NCBI RefSeq assembly: GCF_030816015.1
Contig: NZ_JAUSXN010000001.1
Span: forward strand, 5,270,001-5,334,000
Length of the DNA: 64,000 nt
Direction: 5' to 3'
DNA from: Pedobacter sp. W3I1
Lineage (GTDB): Bacteria > Bacteroidota > Bacteroidia > Sphingobacteriales > Sphingobacteriaceae
The notes beneath the pieces were generated by a model. The model saw only the letters and a list, made by a program, of their open reading frames with translations, was not told the origin of the DNA and made no database searches. Shown here piece by piece: positions 17,354-26,512 of the stretch. Each line of letters begins with the position of its first letter. Position 1 is the first letter of the stretch. Made by a program: the position numbers and the translations under genes.

Positions 17354-17948
17354 ATCGTTTATCAGGGACAAGATAATTAGTTTATTAATAAAAAATTATA
17401 ATTCCTCATACAATCCTTTCGGTATTAATTTTGGTTTAAATTCATCGCTATATTCACCAATGCAGATTGATGGAGGAGAAAACATCAAGATTGGAGTTAA
17501 TTCTACGATCGGAAGAAATGCTTGGCTTAGTGCTATCGAAAAATATGGTTCGCAAAAATTTAATCCAAAAATCACAATTGGTGATCATGTAAATATTGGA
17601 AATTATCCTTGTATTACAGCTATAGAAGAAATAACAATAGAAGAATGCTGTCTATTGAGTGAGTATGTCTACATTTCTGACCATACGCATGGCATTGATC
17701 CGACTTCACCTAATAGAATTGCAACCCAAGATCTTATATCAAAGGGAAAAGTTGTAATTGGTAAAAATTCATTTATCGGATATCGTGTTTCAATATTGCC
17801 AGGAGTAATACTAGGAAAAAATTGCGTTGTTGGAGCACATAGTGTTGTCACAAAATCATTTCCAGATTATTCTATGATAGCTGGGAATCCCGCTAAACTA
17901 ATAAAAAAGTATTCATTCGAAAAGCTTCAATGGGAAAATATAGATTAG
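17337..17948 (+). CDS. Left-handed beta-helix (hexapeptide repeat) O-acyltransferase
   Basis: I choose the ATG at 17337 (MIKKIKSF), inside the end of the ATPase gene; an ATG 21 bases upstream is possible. The product of about 203 residues has hexapeptide repeats (IKIGVNSTIGRNAW, ITIGDHVNIGNY, VVIGKNSFIGYRVSILPGV, LGKNCVVGAHSVV) and the end SMIAGNPAKLI typical of Maa/WcaF-type acetyltransferases. Catalytic histidine is probably in YISDHTHGID. It should acetylate a sugar from acetyl-CoA. The overlap with both neighbours supports operon transcription. Confidence 0.88.
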   Translation: MIKKIKSFIRDKIISLLIKNYNSSYNPFGINFGLNSSLYSPMQIDGGENIKIGVNSTIGRNAWLSAIEKYGSQKFNPKITIGDHVNIGNYPCITAIEEITIEECCLLSEYVYISDHTHGIDPTSPNRIATQDLISKGKVVIGKNSFIGYRVSILPGVILGKNCVVGAHSVVTKSFPDYSMIAGNPAKLIKKYSFEKLQWENID

Positions 17949-18794
17949 AAAATGTAATACCTTTCATCAAAAATATTAAAACTCTTATCAGGTTTAAGGT
18001 AAGAAAAGGAGAACATTTTAGTAACTATTGTAAACAAAACTTGGAAATTTCTTTTTTTGAACTGGCCAGATTAATGAATAGTAACAAGCCACGCATGAAT
18101 GCAATGATATTTAAAAAGGAAATAACAATCATTGATTCATTTTGGTATATTCATTCATTAAGAGAAATTTTCTATTTAAATACTTATAAATTTTCAAGTA
18201 CAAATGAGGAGCCATATATAATCGATTGTGGCTCTAATATTGGCCTCAGTATTATTTATTTTAAAAAACTTTTCCCAAATTCAAAAGTCCTTGGTTTTGA
18301 GCCAGATCCTAAAATTTATGAAATCCTGAAACACAATCTTAAAATTTTTAGCTATACAGATATAATACTTGAAAATAAGGCCGTTTGGAACGAAATTGCA
18401 ACACTTCCTTTTTCGTCAACAGGGTCAATCGGTGGAAATATTGGCAGGTTAAATGAAGATAATGTTGATAACATAATAAATGTTGAGACAATAAGGCTAA
18501 AAAGATTTTTTGACACAAAAAATAGACTTTTTAAAAATTGATATAGAAGGGGCTGAATATTTAGTATTAAAGGATATAGAGGATAACCTTTCGAATGTAG
18601 AAAATCTTTTTATAGAATATCATAGTTCACCTGATTGTAAACAGACCCTCTCTGAGATTTTAGGGATTTTAACAAAATCTGGTTTTAGATTTTATATCAA
18701 AGAGGCTTGGGACAATTTACCAATCCCTTTCGAACACAGGTTATATAAACCTTTTTGGGACCTTCAATTAAATATATTTGCATTTAGAAAATAA
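17930..18794 (+). pseudogene. FkbM-family methyltransferase, split by a frameshift in an A run
   Basis: The first frame (17930-18541) carries the SAM-binding region YIIDCGSNIGLSIIYFKKLF and FEPDPKIYEILKHNL and then runs IRLKRFFDTKNRLFKN to a stop. The frame that starts before 18510 reads LKDFLTQKIDFLKIDIEGAE and continues to 18794 with the rest of the FkbM domain. Removing one A from the run AAAAA at 18499-18503 joins the frames as IRLKDFLTQKIDFLKIDIEG, a canonical FkbM sequence of about 288 residues. FkbM enzymes O-methylate sugars or lipids. The gene may be dead, a sequencing error, or switchable by slippage. It overlaps the acetyltransferase upstream by 19 bases. Confidence 0.8.
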
Positions 18795-19854
18795 TACACC
18801 TTTGGTAAGTTTTACAATTTGTACTAATAATTATTTGGCTGAAGCTCTTACGCTTGGACAGTCCTTAATTAGAACTGGTTCCCAATCACATCAATTTATT
18901 ATATTTTTATGTGATATTAAGGACGAACAAATTAAATACGATAGTTACAATCATAAAATAATCCCTCTGGATAATAATATTGTTCCCAATTTCGATATCA
19001 TTACTAAAAAATATCAATTGGTTGAGTTATGCACATCTGTTAAGCCGTCAGTTTTTAAATACTTGATCAGTGAGCTAAAGGAAACGATATTTGCTTATTT
19101 AGATCCAGATCTATACTTTTTTAGAAATATAGATAGATTAATTACTGAACTTGGCAATTCTTCGATCTTACTTACTCCACATGTTATTTACCCAAAACCC
19201 ATAGATTCAATCCCTACTGAAAGTACTTTCCTCAATTACGGCTTATACAATCTAGGGTTTCTTATGCTTCGTTCCGACAAAAATTCTTTAGATTTTTTAA
19301 ACTGGTGGGAAGAAAGAACCTTAAATCTATGTTTTAACCGTCCAAGTGATGGATTATTTGTAGATCAGTTATGGATCAATTTGATACCGATTTATTATGA
19401 TCAAGTAATTGTTTCAAAAAATGTTGGGCTTAATGTGGCTTACTGGAATCTTAATGAAAGATATATCGCTCGAGAAAAAAAGGAGTTAATAGTTAACGGA
19501 GCTGAAGAATTGACATTCTTTCATTTTAGTTCATTTGATTACAGCTTATCTAGTTTATCAAGAAGAGCACACAATATTTCCAAATCACAATGGCCGGTTA
19601 TACATACGATGATGATTGATTACAGAAGAGAATTAGATAATCATAATATTACTTTTTTAAAGACCATAAAGCCTTCTTTTAAAATAGATTTCCAAAATTA
19701 CCTTACGAATAATATTAGCAACAGAAGTATCACTCCTCGCAAAATAAAATTTATAAATTTAGTAATTAAATTTTTGCCTAAAAAAGTGTTACAGAGAATT
19801 ATAGATTTCATTAAAGATCTGGTAATTATTTTAGATTTTAAGAAGGTAGTTTAA
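18778..19854 (+). CDS. Putative glycosyltransferase with a DPD motif (GT-A, GT8-like)
   Basis: 358 residues beginning, after a TTG start inside the end of the FkbM gene, with LVSFTICTNNYLAEALTLGQ. IFAYLDPDLYFFRNID near 105-120 is a DxD-type metal site, and LNYGLYNLGFLMLRS with FVDQLWINLIP follows, as in enzymes that move sugars on the cytoplasmic face. The C-terminal 80 residues are basic and hydrophobic and may hold it at the membrane. The family is less certain than for neighbouring GT2 and GT4 proteins; the donor is unknown. Confidence 0.72.
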   Translation: MHLENNTPLVSFTICTNNYLAEALTLGQSLIRTGSQSHQFIIFLCDIKDEQIKYDSYNHKIIPLDNNIVPNFDIITKKYQLVELCTSVKPSVFKYLISELKETIFAYLDPDLYFFRNIDRLITELGNSSILLTPHVIYPKPIDSIPTESTFLNYGLYNLGFLMLRSDKNSLDFLNWWEERTLNLCFNRPSDGLFVDQLWINLIPIYYDQVIVSKNVGLNVAYWNLNERYIAREKKELIVNGAEELTFFHFSSFDYSLSSLSRRAHNISKSQWPVIHTMMIDYRRELDNHNITFLKTIKPSFKIDFQNYLTNNISNRSITPRKIKFINLVIKFLPKKVLQRIIDFIKDLVIILDFKKVV

Positions 19855-19889
19855 TACTGAATTTCCATGTAGTTAATCATCTATTATTA

Positions 19890-20966
19890 TTGAATTCGAA
19901 AATACCTAAAATCAGCATAATCACCCCAACCTTTAATCAAGGTCAATTTATTGAGCAAACTATCATTTCTGTGTTGAATCAAAACTATGAAAATTTAGAG
20001 TATATAATAATTGATGGAGGGAGTACCGATAATACTTTAGATATTATTAAGAAGTATGGGGATAAATTAACCTATTGGATATCTGAACCCGATTTTGGTC
20101 AAACAGACGCAATTAATAAAGGCTATAAGATTGCGACAGGCGATATAATCAACTGGTTAAATAGTGATGATTATTTACACAAGAATGCCTTAAAAAACAT
20201 CAGTAATAGTTTTCTGAAGCATGATGTATTGGCTGTGACAAGTATTGTAAATAACTTTGATAATAATGGTAGCTGGGAAGAGGTTACGCCTTTTTTCAGT
20301 GAGAAACAAGATTATATAGCCAAGGGCTTTAATAATCAACCTGGAACTTTTTTTAAAAAAGAAATTTGGGATTTTTTCTCCCCTCTACCCAATCAATTGC
20401 ATTTTACAATGGATCAGTACATTTGGTTTTGTTTTTGGCTCACACAAGATGCAAGTGCCTTTAAAATAGAAAACTATACTTCTGTTTACTTTAGAAGACA
20501 TGAAAATTCTAAAACTAGTAGATCAATTAAAAAGGAGCTCTTTAATCATTTAGGTCCAAACTTTTTTGATGAACATAATTTGATTTTTTGGAGTTTTTTT
20601 AAGAATATATCAGAAGTCAAAGCAAAGTTACTGGAGCAGTATTTTTCAAAAGACTTCGATTTTAATTCTAAAGAAATAAAATTTAACAAAGGCATGCAAA
20701 TAAAAGGAGTTAACACTTCATCAATGTTTGACCAATATCTTTTTGTTCTATTAAAAGAGGACTTTAGGACTAGAAATATTCGCCGCTTTAAAAAATCGTT
20801 AGATTTCCTAAAAAAAAATGCTGGTTCGTCTATTCAACCTGAATTATATAAACTTGAGAAAAGACGATATTACCTTTTACCATTGAAAGGCTTTGATTGC
20901 TTAGAAAGATTATATAGAAAGCTGAAAATGACTATTGGAGCTATACTTAATTCTAAACGTTCATGA
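19890..20966 (+). CDS. Glycosyltransferase family 2
   Basis: 358 residues. A TTG start gives MNSKIPKISIITPTFNQGQF; IIDGGSTDNTLDII and the metal site WLNSDD near 90 mark a GT-A fold, and the stretch DFGQTDAINKGYKIATGDI is typical of GT2 enzymes of this type. The C-terminal third is basic. The last bases overlap the start of glf by 4 bp, so translation is probably coupled. The sugar added is unknown; the coupling with glf makes a galactofuranose or a neighbouring residue plausible, but that is inference. Confidence 0.87.
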   Translation: MNSKIPKISIITPTFNQGQFIEQTIISVLNQNYENLEYIIIDGGSTDNTLDIIKKYGDKLTYWISEPDFGQTDAINKGYKIATGDIINWLNSDDYLHKNALKNISNSFLKHDVLAVTSIVNNFDNNGSWEEVTPFFSEKQDYIAKGFNNQPGTFFKKEIWDFFSPLPNQLHFTMDQYIWFCFWLTQDASAFKIENYTSVYFRRHENSKTSRSIKKELFNHLGPNFFDEHNLIFWSFFKNISEVKAKLLEQYFSKDFDFNSKEIKFNKGMQIKGVNTSSMFDQYLFVLLKEDFRTRNIRRFKKSLDFLKKNAGSSIQPELYKLEKRRYYLLPLKGFDCLERLYRKLKMTIGAILNSKRS

Positions 20967-22114
20967 TAGAAATTTTAATTGTCGGTACTGGTTTCTCTGG
21001 GAGTGTAATTGCTCATGAACTTGCAATTACAGAGGCATATAAAATAACAATAGTTGATTCAAGAAATCATTTAGCAGGGAATTGTTATACTAAACGCGAT
21101 GATCAAACTAATGTAATGGAACATGTTTATGGACCTCATATTTTTAATACCAGCAATGAAAAAGTCTGGAACTACATTCAAAAATTCGGTGAGTTTAGAC
21201 CGTACGTTAATCGTGTAAAAGCAGTCACCCCAAAAGGTTTATTTACCCTTCCCATAAATCTCTTAACGATTAATCAGTTTTTCGGAAAACAGTTTAACCC
21301 TAGAGAAGCTGAAGAATTTGTAGCAGAACAACGAGATACTTCAATCGTTAATCCTAAAAATTTTGAAGATCAAGCTTTAAAGCTTATGGGCAGAGCGCTC
21401 TATGAGAATTTCTTTAAAGGTTATACCATGAAACAATGGGGATGCGATCCAAAAGAATTGCCTGCAAGCATTTTGAGTAGATTACCTATTCGTTTCAATT
21501 ATGATGATAATTATTACAACTCTAAATTTCAGGGTATTCCAGTAAATGGTTATACAGAAATAGTGGAAAAAATGCTTAATCACCCAAACATAAAAGTAAA
21601 ATTAGGTTTAAAATATACTAGTGATGACAATGTAGCTTTCGATCATATTTTCTATTCGGGCCCTCTAGATACTTATTTCAACTTCAAACTAGGAAGACTT
21701 GCCTATCGCACGAGTATCTTTGAAAAAAATATATTTGATGGAGATGATTATCAAGGTAATCCTGTCATCAATTACTGCTCAAAGGATGTTCCTTATACCA
21801 GAATCCATGAACATAAACATTTCACACCCTGGGAGACACATGAGAAAAGTATTTATTTCAAGGAATTTAGTAAAGAAACCACACCAGAGGATATTCCTTA
21901 TTACCCCAAAAGGCTACAAGCTGATAAAGAACTTTTGAAAAACTACAGAGCATTAGCTGATGAGGAAAGCAAAGTAACTTTCATTGGCCGCTTAGGCACA
22001 TATAGATACATGGATATGCATCACGTAATTGACGAGGCATTGGCCATTAGTGAAGACTTTATAAAAACTGAAGATACCACACTCTTTTATAAATTTCTTA
22101 ATAATGAAAGTTGA
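20963..22114 (+). CDS. glf: UDP-galactopyranose mutase
   Basis: 383 residues. A flavoenzyme that converts UDP-galactopyranose to UDP-galactofuranose. The N-terminus has the FAD-binding glycine motif VGTGFSGSV and the conserved HVYGPHIFNTSNEKVW; YTMKQWGCDPKELPASILSR and the C-terminal IGRLGTYRYMDMHHVIDEAL are hallmarks of the family. The length is normal. Its presence predicts that the polymer contains galactofuranose and that at least one neighbouring transferase uses UDP-Galf. It overlaps the GT2 gene upstream by 4 bp and is followed after 3 bp by a gene of unclear class. Confidence 0.95.
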   Translation: MIEILIVGTGFSGSVIAHELAITEAYKITIVDSRNHLAGNCYTKRDDQTNVMEHVYGPHIFNTSNEKVWNYIQKFGEFRPYVNRVKAVTPKGLFTLPINLLTINQFFGKQFNPREAEEFVAEQRDTSIVNPKNFEDQALKLMGRALYENFFKGYTMKQWGCDPKELPASILSRLPIRFNYDDNYYNSKFQGIPVNGYTEIVEKMLNHPNIKVKLGLKYTSDDNVAFDHIFYSGPLDTYFNFKLGRLAYRTSIFEKNIFDGDDYQGNPVINYCSKDVPYTRIHEHKHFTPWETHEKSIYFKEFSKETTPEDIPYYPKRLQADKELLKNYRALADEESKVTFIGRLGTYRYMDMHHVIDEALAISEDFIKTEDTTLFYKFLNNES

Positions 22115-22117
22115 TTA

Positions 22118-23254
22118 ATGGTTAAGGTTCATTGGTTTAGAGATACACCTGAAGAACGGAACGATTGGTTACGTTTTGGATTGATGGAACTTGCTGCAAA
22201 AAAAGAAATTCGCTATGCCGAATGGGATTTAAAAAAGATGACCGAATATGGTTTTTCTGCAGAAATCTTATCTTATCCAAGCCTCCGTCATTTATCATTT
22301 CTGATAGTTGAAAATGGAGACCGAAAAATTAAATGTATAATAGACAATGAGGATTCTTTCGCTTTATTTTCGGGATTGATTGTACATGCTGAGGTATATT
22401 TTTGTGCTGGTTATAATAGTGATGTATTTAAGCGGAAATCGATGCCCAGGTTCTACAAATGGCAAACTGTAGAAGATGTGGGATGGTATACCGACTTGCT
22501 GTCAAAAAAAATTCCACTCTTTGAAAGCCATTTTCATAAAGTCAGAAAATTTATTCCTATAGGTCCAAACCTATCTAAGAAGCACCAAATCAATAGGATA
22601 ACGCAATTCAGTTTAAACATTCAGCATCGTATCCGAAAAACATTCAGGTTGTCGAACCCATACCAAACAGTACATAAAGCTCTGCGTTTGAGGTACAATG
22701 ATCTTTTAAATTTAAGAAATGAAAAACTGCAGTTTGATATTACCTTGAGTGATACATCATGGGGATGGCCAGCACATCGAATTAAATTACATCAGGAATT
22801 AAAGGAACTTTCAAAAAAAGGATTCAAGATCAATTCTATTTTAAAACTAACAGAATCATCAGTTTGTGACAATAGCATTTCACAACGCTTTGACAAAAAA
22901 AAATTTCCGATGAAAATTGGAGAAATTATAGACTATGAAAAAATGCTAGCTTCGTCAAAATTAGGTGTATTTACCTGTGGTTTTCATTGGGGTTGGCGTA
23001 ATATTTTAACATTATCCCTTTTTCTTGGTATTCCTCTAGTTACTGATCGCCTGCTTACCGAACCATATTTTGATATAAATGCTTTTGAATTATGGGAGGT
23101 AGAAGATGAAAGTTGGGAGTTACTTAATGAAAAACTTATTAAAATTACTCCTGAGGATTGGGGAAATATCAAAGCCATTAACCAAACTGTTTTTGAACGT
23201 TGGTTAAACCCCGAAGCAGTTGCTCATTATTTCATCAATACATCTTTAAAATAA
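22118..23254 (+). CDS. Unrecognised protein, possible GT-B glycosyltransferase, next to glf
   Basis: 378 soluble residues with no signal peptide. I do not recognise the N-terminal 200 residues (VHWFRDTPEERNDWLRFGLM). The C-terminal part, FTCGFHWGWRNILTLSLFLG followed by IPLVTDRLLTEPYF, resembles the donor-binding end of GT-B transferases, where a glycine and a polar loop precede the final helices. DITLSDTSWGWPAHRIKLHQ around 205-225 may be a second Rossmann strand. It follows glf by 3 bp, so a galactofuranosyltransferase role is a reasonable guess without direct proof. Confidence 0.6.
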   Translation: MVKVHWFRDTPEERNDWLRFGLMELAAKKEIRYAEWDLKKMTEYGFSAEILSYPSLRHLSFLIVENGDRKIKCIIDNEDSFALFSGLIVHAEVYFCAGYNSDVFKRKSMPRFYKWQTVEDVGWYTDLLSKKIPLFESHFHKVRKFIPIGPNLSKKHQINRITQFSLNIQHRIRKTFRLSNPYQTVHKALRLRYNDLLNLRNEKLQFDITLSDTSWGWPAHRIKLHQELKELSKKGFKINSILKLTESSVCDNSISQRFDKKKFPMKIGEIIDYEKMLASSKLGVFTCGFHWGWRNILTLSLFLGIPLVTDRLLTEPYFDINAFELWEVEDESWELLNEKLIKITPEDWGNIKAINQTVFERWLNPEAVAHYFINTSLK

Positions 23255-23265
23255 ATAGTTAATAG

Positions 23266-24489
23266 TTGAATATAGCATTTATTTCTTACGAATTCCCACC
23301 AGAAACAGGTGGAGGTGGAATTGGCACATATTTAGAGTTAGCAATTAACAAGTTTAATGAGACTGGGCACTTAGCAATTGTTTTCTGTGGAACGGATAAG
23401 ACAGAAGTTAAAGAAGAGCGTAAAAATGTAATTAGAGTCCCATCATCAAATTGGAGGGAGTTTGATAACAAGGTTGTTGAAGTGTTCAAGCATTATCATC
23501 ACCGCTATGAATTTAATGTAATAGAAGGAACTGACTTTCAGGGATGCGGGCTATCCATTAAAAAATCATTTCCACAAATCCCTTTAATTGTAAGATTACA
23601 TACTCCTCTTTACTTAGTAGATAAACTATCCTACCAACCATTACCATTAATGGCAAAAATTCGCTTTATACTAGGATCACTGAAAAGATTTAAAATCCCC
23701 AAACTTAGCTCGTCGCCAATTAAAAAAAACTATAAACACGAATTTGATATTATTGCAGCAGCAGATAAAATAAGTAGTCCAAGTATTTCAATCTACGAAA
23801 AGTTAAAATCCATGGGTTTTGCCGTGGAAAATAAGACTGATATTATTCCGTTGCCCTTTGATATCAATCTACAATTACAGTTAATTAAACCTAGAATAAC
23901 TTTAGAGAACAAAATTTCTATTATTTATTTCGGTCGGCTTGAAAAACGTAAAGGGGTGATTGATTTAGCTGATGCCATACCTCAAGTCCTCAAGCAATAT
24001 CCTAATGCTATTTTCACGTTTGTAGGAGCACCTTCATTTAGTCCAAAAAATGAAACACTTATGGATGATTTTTTAAAGGAAAAGCTAATAAATTTCAAAA
24101 GAAGTGTAGAGTTCATAGGAAAAGTACCTCATAGCCATATCATTGATTTTTTGCAAACAGGAGATATATTTGTTTTCCCTAGTCACTATGAAAGTTTTGG
24201 TATTGCGTGCTGCGAGGCAATGGCTGCAGGCAAGGCTATTATCGGCAGTAAAGAAGGAGGCTTAGCCGAAATCTTAAATTTTGGAGAATGCGGATTATTG
24301 ATAGAACCAAAACAGCCACATCAGATTTCTGCTAAAATTAATACTTTAATCGAAAACGACGAATTACGATTATCCTTAGGCAACAGAGCAAGAAAACGCA
24401 TAGAGTTAACGTACAATTGTGAACAAATTCTAAAGATGCAATTAGAAAACTATGAATCTGCGATTAAAAGTGTGAAAAATGAAATCTAA
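23266..24489 (+). CDS. Glycosyltransferase family 4
   Basis: 407 residues from a TTG start (MNIAFISYEFPPETGGGGIG, a glycine-rich acceptor loop). The donor domain has ISIIYFGRLEKRKGVIDLAD near 225, FVGAPSF and the E-x7-E motif in ESFGIACCEAMAAGKAIIGS near 310, then EGGLAEIL. A retaining GT-B enzyme, complete. It overlaps the GT2 gene downstream by 11 bases. Confidence 0.9.
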   Translation: MNIAFISYEFPPETGGGGIGTYLELAINKFNETGHLAIVFCGTDKTEVKEERKNVIRVPSSNWREFDNKVVEVFKHYHHRYEFNVIEGTDFQGCGLSIKKSFPQIPLIVRLHTPLYLVDKLSYQPLPLMAKIRFILGSLKRFKIPKLSSSPIKKNYKHEFDIIAAADKISSPSISIYEKLKSMGFAVENKTDIIPLPFDINLQLQLIKPRITLENKISIIYFGRLEKRKGVIDLADAIPQVLKQYPNAIFTFVGAPSFSPKNETLMDDFLKEKLINFKRSVEFIGKVPHSHIIDFLQTGDIFVFPSHYESFGIACCEAMAAGKAIIGSKEGGLAEILNFGECGLLIEPKQPHQISAKINTLIENDELRLSLGNRARKRIELTYNCEQILKMQLENYESAIKSVKNEI

Positions 24490-25423
24490 TCTGGTTGCTT
24501 CAGTTGTTATATGTACATATAACCCTAGGCTAGATATATTAAAAAAGGTTGTAGATGCTTTATCTATACAAACAATCTCACCAAATAATTGGGAATTAAT
24601 TATTGTTGACAACAATAGCTCCCCTCGTTTAGAGATAAATGCAGACTTTTCTTGGCACCCTAATTCTCAAATTATATTTGAGCCAAATATGGGTTTATCT
24701 AATGCTCGCATAGCAGGCGTAAAAATTGTTAAGACCGATCTTATTATCTTTGTAGATGACGACAATGTATTGACAATGAACTATTTAGAAACAGCCATCA
24801 AGCATAGTTTAAATTTTCCTCAAATTGGGTGTTTTGGAGGCAAATCTCTTCCACAGTATGAGGAAAGACCACAGGATTGGTTTTTTACATCAGGCATTAA
24901 TTTAGGTTGTCAGGACTTTGGAGAATGTCAATATATCTCCAATTTTGATAAAACAAAGTATTTAATATCTGATTATCCACTATTTGCGCCCATTGGTACA
25001 GGGATGGTCATTCGAAAAAAGGCATTTATGGCTTATTTCGAGGAAATAGAGAATTCTACCATTAGATTAGCATTAGGACGTAAAGGAAAATCACTCACAT
25101 CAGGTGAAGATAATGATATTGTTCTAACCACTATTAAAAACGGTTATGAAATTGGTTATTTTCCAGATATGGTGGTAACTCATCTCATTCCAAAAAATAG
25201 ATTTGAATTGCAGTATCTCAAAAGAATGGCTTTTGAAAGCAATAGATCGTGGGTAAAAGTGCTTCAAATACACCAAATCAATCCTTGGCGGCCTATTAGT
25301 AAAATTGGATTAATATTAAGATTAATACGTTTATATCTTCGGACAAAACCTTGGATTGACGAAAAGTATCAATTGGAATGGCAATCAAATTTTGGTAAAA
25401 TGAAAGGTTTAAGTGAATTATAA
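24479..25423 (+). CDS. Glycosyltransferase family 2
   Basis: 314 residues. VASVVICTYNPRLDILKKVV opens the GT-A fold; IIVDNNSSPRLEI binds nucleotide and LIIFVDDDNVL near 95 is the DxD metal site. The segment SGEDNDIVLTTIKNGYEIGY is the catalytic-base region of GT2 enzymes (ED motif). The basic C-terminus may contact the membrane. Starts inside the end of the preceding GT4 gene. Confidence 0.9.
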   Translation: MKSNLVASVVICTYNPRLDILKKVVDALSIQTISPNNWELIIVDNNSSPRLEINADFSWHPNSQIIFEPNMGLSNARIAGVKIVKTDLIIFVDDDNVLTMNYLETAIKHSLNFPQIGCFGGKSLPQYEERPQDWFFTSGINLGCQDFGECQYISNFDKTKYLISDYPLFAPIGTGMVIRKKAFMAYFEEIENSTIRLALGRKGKSLTSGEDNDIVLTTIKNGYEIGYFPDMVVTHLIPKNRFELQYLKRMAFESNRSWVKVLQIHQINPWRPISKIGLILRLIRLYLRTKPWIDEKYQLEWQSNFGKMKGLSEL

Positions 25424-25434
25424 GCGTTCGATCA

Positions 25435-26511
25435 TTGGCAAATAACAGATTAAAATATTTAGATGCCATAAGGGGTGTTGCAGTATTAATGGTTTTAATG
25501 GCTCATTCTACTGAACTCAGTAATATTGCGAATTTAAAACCAATGATTAAACACTTTATTGAATCTGGCGTTTTTGGCGTACAGTTATTTTTCATTATCA
25601 GCGCATATACGCTATTTTACACACTACAGCACAATAGAAAAAGCAATACGAATTTCTACTTACGCCGTCTTTTCAGGATTGCTCCAGCATATTATGCAGC
25701 GGTATTATTCTATTCTTTTTATAATCAATATTGGGGCTTTGGTACTATGACGAATTTTTTATTTTTACATGGATTCTCACCTAAATATATCAATAGCATC
25801 GTGCCTGGGGGATGGTCAATTGGTATTGAGATGTTTTTTTATCTTTTTGTCCCTTTTCTATTTAACTATATCACAAATCTTCCTAAGGCAATTTATTTTC
25901 TTTTTATCACATTCATCGTTAAAATATTAGCTTATTACATCATAAATTTGCCATTATTTTCAAGCGTAGCTGTCGATGGATCTTTTATGTATTTCTGGTT
26001 TCCCAATCAGCTCCCTGTTTTTGCAATTGGTTTTGTATTATATTTTTATTTACAAGAAATTCATAGCAATGATGAACAATTAATTAGCGCATCATTAACA
26101 ATAGCAGCTCTTGTCATATTTTCAATTATGACCGCTCTTCCTATTTTTGAAAATAACACTATAATTGCAGCTGGATTTGCTATTTTTCTTGCTTTCTTGG
26201 GCAGAAGTAAAAGCTATCCTTGGTTAGAAAATAGACTTTTGTTATTTATTGGAAAGATCAGCTATAGTGCTTATTTATGGCAATATGCGATGATTTTTTT
26301 AATAAGGAAGATAGGTATTTATAACCTATTTTCAATCAATATTTCAGGTAGCGCGTATATCAACTTTGTAATTAACTATCTTATTTTATTTACTTTCACA
26401 ACTTTTACTGCTTACATCTCTTTTTTGATAATTGAAAAGCCAGGGCAAAAAATTGGTGTAAAAATAGTTGATCGTTATTTTTCTCTGCGCCCGAACACCG
26501 TTAACATTTAA
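25435..26511 (+). CDS. Membrane acyltransferase family 3 (OafA/NodX type)
   Basis: 358 residues with about ten membrane helices. The family start RLKYLDAIRGVAVLMVLMAH with catalytic His is clear, then GVFGVQLFFIISAYTLFY and the RRLFRIAPAYYAA motif. The end FLIIEKPGQKIG is the usual FxxxExP signature. Such proteins O-acetylate a sugar of the lipid-linked intermediate at the inner membrane. It starts at TTG; no nearby ATG is in frame. The next gene begins one base after its stop. Confidence 0.9.
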   Translation: MANNRLKYLDAIRGVAVLMVLMAHSTELSNIANLKPMIKHFIESGVFGVQLFFIISAYTLFYTLQHNRKSNTNFYLRRLFRIAPAYYAAVLFYSFYNQYWGFGTMTNFLFLHGFSPKYINSIVPGGWSIGIEMFFYLFVPFLFNYITNLPKAIYFLFITFIVKILAYYIINLPLFSSVAVDGSFMYFWFPNQLPVFAIGFVLYFYLQEIHSNDEQLISASLTIAALVIFSIMTALPIFENNTIIAAGFAIFLAFLGRSKSYPWLENRLLLFIGKISYSAYLWQYAMIFLIRKIGIYNLFSINISGSAYINFVINYLILFTFTTFTAYISFLIIEKPGQKIGVKIVDRYFSLRPNTVNI

Positions 26512-26512
26512 C

